NCBI RefSeq assembly: GCF_000719705.1
Contig: NZ_JOHO01000058.1
Coordinates: 1-43,893, forward strand
DNA: 43,893 nucleotides
Reading direction: 5' to 3'
DNA from: Streptomyces sp. NRRL S-350
Lineage (GTDB): Bacteria > Actinomycetota > Actinomycetes > Streptomycetales > Streptomycetaceae
Positions 24,575 through 32,242 of this stretch are shown here, piece by piece (position 1 is the first letter of the stretch; each line of letters opens with the position of its first letter). The position numbers were made by a program, and so were the translations under genes. Under the pieces are notes generated by a model. The model worked only from the letters and a program-made list of their open reading frames with translations, was not told the origin of the DNA and did not search any database.

Positions 24575-25549
24575 ATGCCCCCACCGCACCGCGCCGTGAT
24601 CGCCGCCTTCCCCGGCATCGAGCTGCTGGACGTCACCGGCCCGGCCGAGGTCTTCTCCGTCGCCTCCCGGGTCGCCGGGGCCGACCGGCCCGGCTACCTC
24701 GTGCAGGTCGCGACGGCCGACGGCGGCCCGGTGACCACCTCCAGCGGCGTTCGGCTGATGGCCGACCTGACCTTCGACGACGTGGCCGGCCCGATCGACA
24801 CCCTGCTGGTGTCGGGGGCGATCGAGATCGTCGACGACGGCGTCGAGCCGGTGATCGACCACGAGGTCACCCGCTGGCTGCGCCGCGCGGCACCCCGGGC
24901 CCGGCGGATCGGCTCGATCTGCGCGGGCGCGCACCTGCTGGCCGCCGCCGGGCTGCTCGACGGACGCCCGGCCACCACGCACTGGCTCACCGCGGCCCGG
25001 CTGGCCGCCGAACACCCCGGCATCCGGGTCGACCCGGATCCGATCTTCATCCGGGACGGGCACGTGTGGACGTGCGCCGGCGTCACCTCCGGGATGGACA
25101 TGGCGCTGGCCATGGTCGCCGAGGACCACGGCCAGGACCTCGCGCTCGCCACCGCCCGGATGATGGTGATGTACGTCAAACGCTCCGGCGGGCAGAGCCA
25201 GTTCAGCGTGCCGTTGTCCGTGCAGAACGCCGAGGACGACCGGATCGACGGGCTGCGGAGGTGGATCGCCGAACACCTCACCGAGGACCTCTCCCTCGAA
25301 GCCCTCGCGGCTCGCACGCACCTGAGCGCGCGCCACCTCGCCCGGTTGTTCCGGCAGCGCACCTCCACCACGCCGGCCGCCTACGTGGAGGCGGCCAGGC
25401 TGGAGGCCGCCCGACGGCTGCTGCAGGACAGCGACCGGAGCCTGCCCGAGGTCGCCGCGGCCAGCGGCCTCGGCTCCGTGGAGACGCTGCACCGCGTCTT
25501 CCGGCGGCGGCTCGGCACCACCCCGGCCGAGTACCGCCGCCGCTTCTGA
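24575..25549 (+). CDS. GlxA-type regulator (DJ-1/PfpI domain plus AraC HTH)
   Basis: A 324-residue regulator of two parts. Residues 5-190 are a class I glutamine-amidotransferase-like DJ-1/PfpI domain (VIAAFPGIELLDVTGPAEVF; nucleophile-elbow Cys116 in GSICAGAHLLAAAGLLDGRPATTHW). Residues 220-324 are an AraC DNA-binding domain (DLSLEALAARTHLSARHLARLFRQ, then SLPEVAAASGLGSVETLHRVFRRRLGTTPAEYRRRF). In GlxA-type regulators the domain senses a small molecule; known members control amine or amino-acid use, and GlxA of Streptomyces affects development. Enzyme activity is not expected. The ATG at 24575 (MPPPHR) follows CAGGG. It precedes an MBL-fold hydrolase by 97 bp, which it may regulate. Confidence 0.9.
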   Translation: MPPPHRAVIAAFPGIELLDVTGPAEVFSVASRVAGADRPGYLVQVATADGGPVTTSSGVRLMADLTFDDVAGPIDTLLVSGAIEIVDDGVEPVIDHEVTRWLRRAAPRARRIGSICAGAHLLAAAGLLDGRPATTHWLTAARLAAEHPGIRVDPDPIFIRDGHVWTCAGVTSGMDMALAMVAEDHGQDLALATARMMVMYVKRSGGQSQFSVPLSVQNAEDDRIDGLRRWIAEHLTEDLSLEALAARTHLSARHLARLFRQRTSTTPAAYVEAARLEAARRLLQDSDRSLPEVAAASGLGSVETLHRVFRRRLGTTPAEYRRRF

Positions 25550-25646
25550 CCCGCACCACTTCGCCGGCCGGCGCGCGCCGCCGCACCGGCCGAGCTCCGC
25601 CATGCCCGCACACCCGACACTGACCAGCGAACTCCGGAGGAGAAGC

Positions 25647-26393
25647 GTGTCCCGCACGAAGGTCGTCCCGATCCCGGTCCTGGGCCGGCACAACATCAAC
25701 GCCTACCTGCTGCTCGGCCGGCGGCCCGTCATCGTCGACGCCGGCACCCCCGGCAGCGGCCGGAAGATCCTCGCCCGGGTCGTCGAGTACGGCGTCGACC
25801 CCGCCGACGTCTCGCTGATCGTCATCACCCACGGCCACATCGACCACTTCGGCTCCGCCGCCGAACTGCACCGGCTCACCGGCGCCCCCGTCGCCGGCCA
25901 CGTCGCCGACCTCGGGCCCTACCGCTCCGGCCGGGTCCGCGAACCGTACCTGCCCACCGGCCCGATGGGCCGCCTGATGGCCCGCAACAGGAACCTCCAC
26001 GTCCAGGCCGAGCCCGTCGAACCCGACGTGCTCGTCCGCGGCGAGACGAGCCTGGAGGACTTCGGGCTCGCGGCGCGCATCATGCCCACCCCGGGCCACA
26101 CCGCCGGATCGGTGTCGGTCCTCACCGACGCCGGCGACCTCGTCGCCGGCGACCTGGTCGCCGGCTCGTTCATGGGCCTCATCCCCGGCAGGCCCGCCAA
26201 CCCGCCCTTCCACGACGACCCCCGGCAGAACCTCGCCAGCCTCCGCCGGATGCTCGCCCTCGACCCCACAGCTCTCCATGTCGGCCACGGCACCGCGCTC
26301 GACCCGGACCAGGTCCGCCAGTGGGCCGACCGGGAACACGACCGCCTCGCACGACTCGAAGCCACCGGACGCCTCGTCACACGCGCTGAGTGA
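25647..26393 (+). CDS. metallo-beta-lactamase-fold hydrolase (glyoxalase II-like)
   Basis: A 248-residue MBL-fold hydrolase. The metal motifs are complete: ITHGHIDHFGS (about 60-70), PTPGHTAGSVSV (about 147-158), GDLVAG (a bridging Asp) and LHVGHGTAL near the C-terminus. The pattern fits hydroxyacylglutathione hydrolase-like or lactonase-like members rather than beta-lactamases. The GTG start was chosen because GGAGGAGAAGC precedes it ideally, whereas the longer in-frame ATG 45 bases upstream has no site. It follows the GlxA-type regulator on the same strand. The substrate is unknown; thioester or lactone detoxification under stress is possible. Confidence 0.9.
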   Translation: MSRTKVVPIPVLGRHNINAYLLLGRRPVIVDAGTPGSGRKILARVVEYGVDPADVSLIVITHGHIDHFGSAAELHRLTGAPVAGHVADLGPYRSGRVREPYLPTGPMGRLMARNRNLHVQAEPVEPDVLVRGETSLEDFGLAARIMPTPGHTAGSVSVLTDAGDLVAGDLVAGSFMGLIPGRPANPPFHDDPRQNLASLRRMLALDPTALHVGHGTALDPDQVRQWADREHDRLARLEATGRLVTRAE

Positions 26394-26464
26394 CGCACCC
26401 GCTGCGGCCAGGCACCAGGACGGCACACCCGGCGCCCGCCTCCACGCCCTCGGCCCGCTCCCCG

Positions 26465-26659
26465 GGGGGAGAGGTCGGTGATCTGCCGCCACACGGTGAG
26501 GGTGCGTTGGGTGGGACCGGCCAGGAAGGTGGCGTCGCCCTCGCACGGGGTGTCGTCCTGCCGGACGACGTCGCGGACGTCGACGGCTGCGCGTCAGAGT
26601 CCGCCCTGAAGCCGGCCGTCCCGGGCGCTGGTGGCGGGGTCGTCCTGCGAGGTGGTCAC
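26465..26659 (-). pseudogene. 5' remnant of a pyruvate formate-lyase-like gene with nonsense mutation
   Basis: On the minus strand a GTG at 26659, with GAGAGG upstream, opens a frame of 21 codons closed by TGA at 26596-26594. The same frame continues RAAVDVRDVVRQDDTPCEGD then ATFLAGPTQRTLTVWRQI. This is the N-terminal motif of formate C-acetyltransferase, typically WR..INVRDFIQ.NYTPYEGD.SFLAGPT..T..LW. The stop falls exactly where the conserved Trp before R.xVNVRD is expected, so TGG to TGA is the simplest explanation. Homology ends about 43 codons later with no catalytic Cys-Cys or glycyl-radical domain in the window. A fermentation enzyme in an oxygen-limitation island has evidently been lost. 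Confidence 0.72.
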
Positions 26660-26749
26660 GTCCGTGTCCTCTCAGGCCTGGTCGCCGTAGCGGGACGTGC
26701 GGGCCCCGGCGTGCTGGCCCCGGCGTGCGAACCCGGCCTGACCCGCACG

Positions 26750-26787
26750 CCGGTGGCCGGGACCACATCGGGTCCCGGCCCACCGGC
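26750..26787 (-). terminator. hairpin terminator of the minus-strand USP gene
   Basis: GGCCGGGACC (26755-26764) pairs with GGTCCCGGCC (26771-26780) around a six-base loop, and the stem extends outward (CCGGTGG/CCACCGG) with one bulged base. It lies just past the USP stop at 26802. Confidence 0.7.
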
Positions 26788-26801
26788 GCCCGTTCCCCGG
26801 C

Positions 26802-27665
26802 TCAGTCGTGCGGCACCACCGCCACCGGACCGTGGGCGTGGTGAATGACCGCGTGCGCCACGTGCCCGAGTTTCGGTGCCGCCAAGGGGTGCGCGGGCGC
26901 GGGCCGGCCGACGACCACCAGGGCCGCACTGTGCGAAGCCTCCACCAGCGTCCGGGCCGCGCCCCAGCCGGACACCTCCGCCACGGTGCGCACCTCGGGG
27001 AACTTCTCCCGCCAGGGGGCCAGCGCGTCCCGCAGCCGCACCGTCTCGGACTCCACCAGCGACCGGCGGATCTCCTCCGGCCCGATCGGGGCCTCGGTCC
27101 GCAGCGGGCCGTGCGGTTCGACCCGGCCTTCCAGCGCCCGCAGTACCGCCCCGCGCCGGGCGGCCTCCTCGAAGGCGAACCCGAGGACGGCGTCCGACGG
27201 CCGGCCGTCGCCCCGCAGGCCGACCACGACCTCGCCGAGCCCGGTCTTCGGGCCCGCAGCGCCCTCCGGAACCAGAACGACGGGGCACCGCGCCTCTCCG
27301 GCGGCGCGTAGCGCGACGGAGCCGAGGAGCCTCCCGGCGACCGCGCCCGGCCCCCTCGAGCCGAGCACCAGTAGCCCCTCCTGCCCGCCGGCGGCGGCCA
27401 GGGCGGACCACGGGTTCCCGGGGACCACCTCACAGGAGACGCACAGCCGGGGCAGCGCGTTCGCGATCGACGCCAGGAGCGCGGTCGCGAAGTCCGGCCG
27501 CCGGTGTCCGGCCGCCTCGGGGTGCGGGAGGTCACCGCCCTCCGGCGGTACGACGCACACCAGGCGGAGGGCGACGCGGCGCCGGTGGGCGTCGAACGCC
27601 GCCCAGCGGGCCGCCGCGGCGCTCTCGGCGGACCCGTCGACACCCACCACAACGGATACGGACAT
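26802..27665 (-). CDS. universal stress protein, tandem USP domains (copy 1)
   Basis: A 287-residue two-domain UspA protein. Domain 1 starts MSVSVVVGVDGSAESAAAARWAAFDA and ends with the ATP-binding GSRGPGAVAGRLLGSVALRAAGEARCPVVLVP. Domain 2 starts GEVVVGLRGDGRPSDAVLGFAFEEAARRG and ends LVVVGRPAPAHPL and HVAHAVIHHAHGPVAVVPHD. Domain 1 keeps the G-2x-G-9x-G(S/T) nucleotide motif; domain 2 is less canonical. Such tandem USPs are abundant in DosR and OsdR regulons and are linked to ATP-dependent growth arrest. The ATG at 27665 has TGGAGG upstream. A box-like repeat lies 111 bp upstream. It is divergent from the second USP gene at 28018. Confidence 0.92.
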   Translation of the reverse strand: MSVSVVVGVDGSAESAAAARWAAFDAHRRRVALRLVCVVPPEGGDLPHPEAAGHRRPDFATALLASIANALPRLCVSCEVVPGNPWSALAAAGGQEGLLVLGSRGPGAVAGRLLGSVALRAAGEARCPVVLVPEGAAGPKTGLGEVVVGLRGDGRPSDAVLGFAFEEAARRGAVLRALEGRVEPHGPLRTEAPIGPEEIRRSLVESETVRLRDALAPWREKFPEVRTVAEVSGWGAARTLVEASHSAALVVVGRPAPAHPLAAPKLGHVAHAVIHHAHGPVAVVPHD

Positions 27666-27775
27666 GCTTCCGGCCTCCAAGGGACGTTCGGCGTGGGCAC
27701 CCGTGTGCCCGGCTCGTATCCAGCAGGGTCGCCCGGCGCCGGACCGCTCCGACATGGGCCGGGCAGCCCCCGGCA

Positions 27776-27790
27776 GGTGCCGAAGGTCCT
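27776..27790. promoter_or_regulatory. candidate DevR/OsdR box upstream of USP copy 1
   Basis: On the minus strand this reads AGGACCTTCGGCACC, 111 bp before the USP start. It shares GGACCTT with the site at 27891 and TTCGGCACC with 18036. Confidence 0.5.
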
Positions 27791-27813
27791 CGGGGAGAGC
27801 GTTTCCGGGCCGG

Positions 27814-27887
27814 TCACGACTCCGGTGCCAGCGCCACGGGGGAGCTGCGGGGTGCAGCACGGCGTGGGCCACCGGCCCGAGGCGGCA
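27814..27887 (-). pseudogene. frameshifted C-terminal remnant of a universal stress protein gene
   Basis: The minus strand reads RLGPVAHAVLH in one frame and, after an apparent one-base shift, SSPVALAPES and a stop at 27814 in another. Joined, this is the standard USP end (GPVAHAVLHH...PVA..P). Only about 25 codons remain. It lies in the divergent region between the two intact USP genes and overlaps no other gene. Confidence 0.6.
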
Positions 27888-27890
27888 TCC

Positions 27891-27904
27891 GGGACCTTGG
27901 GCCC
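27891..27904. promoter_or_regulatory. candidate DevR/OsdR box upstream of USP copy 2
   Basis: GGGACCTTGGGCCC, an almost perfect inverted repeat 113 bp before the USP ATG at 28018. It differs at one base in the centre from GGGACCTCGGGCCC upstream of the arginine deiminase operon. Confidence 0.6.
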
Positions 27905-28017
27905 CGCTCGCGTACCCGGCCGGCCCTGGGACCGAGGACCGTCCTCGGCGAGGCTGGTCCCGACCCCCGGGCGGTCGTGCCCGGGGCGGTCCGAACGAAG
28001 GAAAGCAGGGCATCGCC

Positions 28018-28890
28018 ATGAGCAGGTTCGTACTGGCCGGTATCGACGGTTCGGCCGAGAGCACCGCGGCAGCGCAGTGGGCGGCGGACGAAGCGGTACG
28101 CCGAGGCCATGCCCTGCGCCTCGTCCACGCCTGGACCTGGGAGGACGACGAGCACGCCGATCCCGGCCAGCCGGCGCGCGTGCGCGCCCTGACCGAGCGG
28201 ATGCTCGCCGAGGCCGCGCAACAGGTGCGCGCGGCGCACCCCGGGCTGGAGGTGCACACCGGCCTCCTGCCCGGCCACGAGCCGACCGCATCCCTACTCG
28301 CCGCCGCGGCCGGCTCCGAGCTGCTCGCCGTCGGTTCCCTGGGGCTGGGCGGCTTCGAGGGCCTGCTGGTGGGATCGGTCGGTCTGAACATGGCGGCGCG
28401 GTGCGACGTGCCCGTCGTCCTGGTCCGGGCCGCGCGGGCGCGGCAGAGCGGCGCCCGCGACGACGCCGAGGTGGTCGTCGGCATCGACGCCCGTGATCCG
28501 GCGGAGGAGGTCGTCGACTTCGCCTTCCGGGCGGCCGCGGCACGCGGCACCGTGCTGCGCGCCGTTCACGGCTGGACGCCGCCGGCCGGGTGGGGCTACG
28601 GGGGCTGGACGGCGCCGCAGATCGACACCGAGCAGTTCCGCGTCGTCGAAACCGAGCTGCTCAGCCAGGTACTCAACCCGTGGCGGACCAAGTACCCGGA
28701 CGTGGCGGTGGTCGAGGACAGCCGGATCGCCGCCGGCGCCGGCGCCGTGGTGGACGCCTCCGCGAACGCCGCACTCGTGGTGGTCGGCCGCCACCGGCGC
28801 CGCCACCACCTCGGCCTGCGCCTCGGTCCGGTCGCCCACGCCGTGATCCACCACGCCCAGGCGCCGGTCGCCGTCGTCCCCCACGACTGA
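28018..28890 (+). CDS. universal stress protein, tandem USP domains (copy 2)
   Basis: A 290-residue two-domain UspA protein. Domain 1 begins MSRFVLAGIDGSAESTAAAQWAADEA and has GSLGLGGFEGLLVGSVGLNMAARCDVPVVLVR (the ATP loop). Domain 2 starts AEVVVGIDARDPAEEVVDFAFRAAAARG and ends LVVVGRHRRRHHLGLRLG then AHAVIHHAQAPVAVVPHD. Both domains look complete. It is a clear paralogue of the minus-strand USP at 26802. The ATG follows AAGGAAAGCAGGGC. A box-like repeat lies 113 bp upstream, and a strong hairpin separates its end from the convergent arcC gene. It is expected to be cytoplasmic and to respond to oxygen limitation or growth arrest. Confidence 0.92.
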   Translation: MSRFVLAGIDGSAESTAAAQWAADEAVRRGHALRLVHAWTWEDDEHADPGQPARVRALTERMLAEAAQQVRAAHPGLEVHTGLLPGHEPTASLLAAAAGSELLAVGSLGLGGFEGLLVGSVGLNMAARCDVPVVLVRAARARQSGARDDAEVVVGIDARDPAEEVVDFAFRAAAARGTVLRAVHGWTPPAGWGYGGWTAPQIDTEQFRVVETELLSQVLNPWRTKYPDVAVVEDSRIAAGAGAVVDASANAALVVVGRHRRRHHLGLRLGPVAHAVIHHAQAPVAVVPHD

Positions 28891-28931
28891 CACTTCGCAG
28901 GTGCCCGCCGCGGCACCGGGGGACGATGACG

Positions 28932-28968
28932 CGGATGCCGCGCCCACCCGGGGTGGGCGCGGCATCCG
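28932..28968. terminator. bidirectional hairpin terminator between USP and arcC
   Basis: An 18-bp perfect inverted repeat (CGGATGCCGCGCCCACCC at 28932-28949 and its complement at 28951-28968) with a single central base. It lies between two convergent genes, as expected for a shared terminator. Confidence 0.85.
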
Positions 28969-28987
28969 GCGTTCCGACCTCCGCCGG

Positions 28988-29977
28988 CTACCGCGCGGGA
29001 GTGATGAGGCCGTGGTGGCCGTCGCAACGGTGGCGGAGGGCGTTGCCCGGCTCGCCGCCCTCGACGGCGCCCCGGACGGTGGTTCCGGTGGTTCCCAGGA
29101 GCGTGCCGAGCGCGTTGTCCAGTGGGCCGATGGCGGCGAGCCGACCCGTGCGCTCCGCGAACCCGGCGGCGGCTTCGGCCTTGGGACGCATCGAGCCCTC
29201 GGGCAGGCCGAGTGCCCGCAGCTGTGCGGGGGTCGCGGTGACCAGCGGGCGGGGGTGGGGCGTGCCGTAGCCGGTGAACACGTGGGTGACGTCGGTGAGG
29301 ATGAGCAGCGCGTCGGCGTCGAGCTGCCGGGCGAGCAGGGCGGCGGCGAGGTCCTTGTCGACGACCGCCTCGACGCCGCGCACCCGGTCGGTGTCCTGAT
29401 CGCGGGTGACCGGGACGCCTCCCCCGCCGGCGGCGATCACCACCGCACCGGTCGCCAGCAGGGCCCGGACGGCCGGCAGCTCGACGATCGCCGTCGGCTG
29501 CGGAGAGGGGACCACGCGGCGCATCCGGGTACCGTCCCGCGCTGTGGTCCAGCCTCGCTCGGTCTCCGCCGTCCGGGCCTGCCGGTCGGTGAGTTGTCCG
29601 CCGATGAACTTGGCCGGCCGTCGGAAGGCGGGATCGTGGGGGTCCACTTCGGTGTGGGTGACCAGTGCGGTGACGGCGCGGCCCGGCAGGCGGCCCATGA
29701 GCTCGCGGGCGAGCAGGGTGCCGATCATGCCCTGGGTCTGGGCTCCGAGGACGTCGAGCGGGTACGGCGCGGTGAGGGCCGGGTCGGTCTCGCTCTCCGC
29801 GGCGAGCAGGCCGATCTGCGGTCCGTTGCCGTGGGTGATCACCACCTCGTGCCCGGCCGTGACGAGTTCGGCGAGCGAGCGGGCCGCGTCGTGGACGTGG
29901 CGGGACTGTACGGCGGCGTCGGGGTGTTCGCCCCGTTGGAGCAGGGCGTTCCCGCCGAGGGCGGCGACGATGCGCAT
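28988..29977 (-). CDS. arcC: carbamate kinase
   Basis: A 329-residue carbamate kinase, the ATP-yielding last step of the arginine deiminase pathway (carbamoyl phosphate plus ADP to ATP, CO2 and NH3). It has the amino-acid-kinase fold with MRIVAALGGNALLQRG at the N-terminus, THGNGPQIGLLAAES (47-60), GAQTQGMIGTLLARELM, VIAAGGGGVPV and VVDKDLAAALLARQLDADALLILTDV, and MRPKAEAAAGFAE near the end. The ATG at 29977 is two bases after the arcB stop, so translation is coupled. It is the last gene of the antiporter-arcA-arcB-arcC operon, and its end faces a hairpin terminator. Longer in-frame extension into arcB is a shadow of that gene. Confidence 0.95.
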   Translation of the reverse strand: MRIVAALGGNALLQRGEHPDAAVQSRHVHDAARSLAELVTAGHEVVITHGNGPQIGLLAAESETDPALTAPYPLDVLGAQTQGMIGTLLARELMGRLPGRAVTALVTHTEVDPHDPAFRRPAKFIGGQLTDRQARTAETERGWTTARDGTRMRRVVPSPQPTAIVELPAVRALLATGAVVIAAGGGGVPVTRDQDTDRVRGVEAVVDKDLAAALLARQLDADALLILTDVTHVFTGYGTPHPRPLVTATPAQLRALGLPEGSMRPKAEAAAGFAERTGRLAAIGPLDNALGTLLGTTGTTVRGAVEGGEPGNALRHRCDGHHGLITPAR

Positions 29978-29979
29978 GG

Positions 29980-30972
29980 TCACTTCCTCCCGAGGGTGGC
30001 GACGAGGATCGCCTTGATGGTGTGCATGCGGTTCTCGGCCTGGTCGAAGACCAGTGAGGCGGGCGACTCGAAGACCTCGTCGGTGACTTCGAGGCCGTCG
30101 AGTCCGTGCTCGGCGCCGAGGTCGGTGCGGCGGTCGTGCAGGGCGGGCAGGCAGTGCAGGAAGGCGGCGCCCGGGTTGCCGGTGGCGGCCATGGTCTTGG
30201 CGTTGACCTGGTAGGGCAGCAGCCGGGCGATGCGCTCGGGCCACCGGGCGTGGTCCTCGCCCATCGACACCCACACGTCGGTGTAGAGGAAGTCGCTTCC
30301 GCGCACGGCCTCCTCGACGTCGTCGGTGAGGGTGAGCCGGGCGCCGCTCCCGCCGCCGAGCAGCAGGCACTCGGAGACGAGCGCCGGGTCGGGCCACAGG
30401 TCGCGCGGCGCGGCGATGCGCACGTCCATGCCGAGCAGGCTGCCCATGGCCATCAGGGAGTGGGCGGTGTTGTTGCGGGCGTCTCCGAGGTAGCAGAAGG
30501 AGATCTCCTCCAGCGGCTTGTTGCTGTGCTCGCGCATCGTGAACACGTCGCACAGGCTCTGGGTCGGGTGCCACCGGTCGGTGAGGCCGTTGTAGACGGG
30601 GACGCCGGCGTGGGCCGCGAGTTCGGTGACGGTGTCCTGGTCGAAGCCGCGGTACTCGACGGCGTCGTACATCCGGCCCAGCACCCGGGCGGTGTCGGCG
30701 GTGCTCTCCTTGTGCCCGATGTGGGAGCTGTCCGGGCCGAGGTAGGTGGTGGTCGCCCCCTGGTCGGCCGCGGCGACCTCGAAGGCGCAGCGGGTGCGGG
30801 TGGAGTTCTTCTCGAAGATCAGGGCGATCCTGCGGCCGGTGAGGCGGGCGGTTTCGGTGCCGTCCCGCCGGGCGGTCTTCAGTTCGGCGGCGAGGTCGAG
30901 CAGGTGGTGGATCTCGGCGGCCGTGAAGTCGAGTTCGCGCAGGTAGTGGCGGCCGTTGAGGTCGATGGTCAT
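29980..30972 (-). CDS. arcB: catabolic ornithine carbamoyltransferase
   Basis: A 330-residue ornithine carbamoyltransferase, which splits citrulline with phosphate into ornithine and carbamoyl phosphate when it runs in the catabolic direction. It has the carbamoyl-phosphate loop [13 protein letters not shown] (STRTR at 57-61), [16 protein letters not shown], the [11 protein letters not shown] motif (about 134-144), DVWVSMGE (the ornithine loop SMG) and FLHCLPA (Cys-Leu-Pro). All catalytic residues are present. The anabolic ArgF has the same motifs; the position between arcA and arcC assigns the catabolic role. The ATG has GAGGAGAAGCCGCC upstream. It begins 27 bp after arcA ends and almost touches arcC. 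Confidence 0.95.
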   Translation of the reverse strand: MTIDLNGRHYLRELDFTAAEIHHLLDLAAELKTARRDGTETARLTGRRIALIFEKNSTRTRCAFEVAAADQGATTTYLGPDSSHIGHKESTADTARVLGRMYDAVEYRGFDQDTVTELAAHAGVPVYNGLTDRWHPTQSLCDVFTMREHSNKPLEEISFCYLGDARNNTAHSLMAMGSLLGMDVRIAAPRDLWPDPALVSECLLLGGGSGARLTLTDDVEEAVRGSDFLYTDVWVSMGEDHARWPERIARLLPYQVNAKTMAATGNPGAAFLHCLPALHDRRTDLGAEHGLDGLEVTDEVFESPASLVFDQAENRMHTIKAILVATLGRK

Positions 30973-30999
30973 GGCGGCTTCTCCTCGGTGGGCGGGTGG

Positions 31000-32223
31000 T
31001 CAGTTGGCGGGGTCGCGCTCGATCGGGCAGCTCATGCAGCGCGGGCCGCCGCGGCCGCGGCCGAGTTCGGACCCGGCGATGGTGACGATCTCGATGCCCT
31101 GCTTGCGCAGGTGGGTGTTGGTGGTGGTGTTGCGCTCGTAGCCGACGACGACGCCCGGGGCGAGTGCGAGGAAGTTGCTCCCGTCGTCCCACTGCTCGCG
31201 CTCGGCGGCGCGGGCGTCCTGTTCGGCGGACAGGAAGCGGACCTTGTCCAGGTCGAGGGCCTCGGCGAGCGAGGCGCCCAGGTCGGGGTCGGGCTGCACG
31301 TCGTAGCCGGCCGGACGCTCGGGGGCGGGGGTGAGGGTCCAGCAGCGCAGTCGGTCCGCGAGGCCCGGGTAGAGCGTGAAGGTGTCCCGGTCGACCATCG
31401 TCATGACGGTGTCCAGGTGCATGAACGCCCGGCTCTCCGGCAGCCGCACGGCGATCAGCCGGTGGGCGGTGCCGGTCGCGAACAGCTGCTGGGCGAGGGT
31501 TTCGACGGCCGCGGCGGTGGTGCGCTCGCCCATGCCGACCATCACGACGCCGGGCGCGATCACGTGGACGTCACCACCCTCCACGCTGAGACCCGGCCCG
31601 GTGGCGGTGCCGTCCAGCAGCGGGGGCGCGGTCTCGGCGAACAGCGGGTGGAAGCGGTAGATCGCCGCGGTGTGCAGGGTCTCCCGCCGGCGGGCCGGCT
31701 TCGCCATCGGGTTGAGGCTGTACCGGGAGCCGATCCAGCAGGAGTTGTCGCGCGGGAAGAGGTGGTTGGGCAGCGGCGGGAGGGCGAAGTCCTGCTCGCC
31801 GAGGGTGTCCCACACCAGGCTGTGCGGGCTCTTCAGCGGCAGGTCGTCCTTGAGGACGCCGCCGATCAGGTACTCGGCGAGGGTGGCGCCGTCGAGCTGC
31901 TCGCAAAGCTCCCGCACCGGCTCGACCAGGGCCGGGCCGACGGCGGCCGGGGTGACCACCCGGTCGAGCAGCCAGGCCCGGGCCGGGGGCAGCCGGAGGG
32001 TCTCGGTGAGCAGGTCGGCGTAGTGGTGGACCCGGACGCCGTGGTCGCGCAGCACCTGGGCGAAGGCGTCGTGCTCCTCGCGGGCCCGCTTGGCCCAGAG
32101 GATGTCGTCGAAGAGCAGGTCGTCGACGTTGCGCGGGGTCAGCCGGGTCAGTTCCAGGCCCGGTCGGTGCAGGATCACCTGGCGCAGGCGGCCTGCTTCG
32201 GAGTCGACACGCAGGGTGGACAT
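31000..32223 (-). CDS. arcA: arginine deiminase
   Basis: A 407-residue arginine deiminase of the guanidino-group-modifying superfamily, converting arginine to citrulline and ammonia. Motifs: the N-terminal [18 protein letters not shown] with [14 protein letters not shown], NLxFxRDxx-like [34 protein letters not shown] (catalytic Glu/His region), [12 protein letters not shown], and the C-terminal [14 protein letters not shown] holding nucleophile Cys396. The length matches bacterial ADI (about 405-418). The ATG follows GAGGAGCTGCCCCG. It lies 19 bp downstream of the antiporter gene and 27 bp upstream of arcB, so all four genes form one operon. In an aerobic actinomycete this pathway would supply ATP and ammonia when respiration is limited. 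Confidence 0.95.
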   Translation of the reverse strand: MSTLRVDSEAGRLRQVILHRPGLELTRLTPRNVDDLLFDDILWAKRAREEHDAFAQVLRDHGVRVHHYADLLTETLRLPPARAWLLDRVVTPAAVGPALVEPVRELCEQLDGATLAEYLIGGVLKDDLPLKSPHSLVWDTLGEQDFALPPLPNHLFPRDNSCWIGSRYSLNPMAKPARRRETLHTAAIYRFHPLFAETAPPLLDGTATGPGLSVEGGDVHVIAPGVVMVGMGERTTAAAVETLAQQLFATGTAHRLIAVRLPESRAFMHLDTVMTMVDRDTFTLYPGLADRLRCWTLTPAPERPAGYDVQPDPDLGASLAEALDLDKVRFLSAEQDARAAEREQWDDGSNFLALAPGVVVGYERNTTTNTHLRKQGIEIVTIAGSELGRGRGGPRCMSCPIERDPAN

Positions 32224-32242
32224 CGGGGCAGCTCCTCGGGGT

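Noticed and set aside
26692..26706. DevR-type box before the PFL remnant (GGGACGTGCGGGCCC)
   Set aside because: It is only 33 bp from the start and its spacer does not match the other sites. It overlaps a repeat-rich stretch near the USP terminator.
28932..28968. Regulatory operator
   Set aside because: The perfect palindrome lies between two convergent gene ends, so a bidirectional terminator explains it better.
28988..31192. A 734-codon frame fusing upstream sequence to arcC
   Set aside because: The upstream part is an out-of-frame reading of arcB. arcC has its own ATG and ribosome site two bases after the arcB stop.
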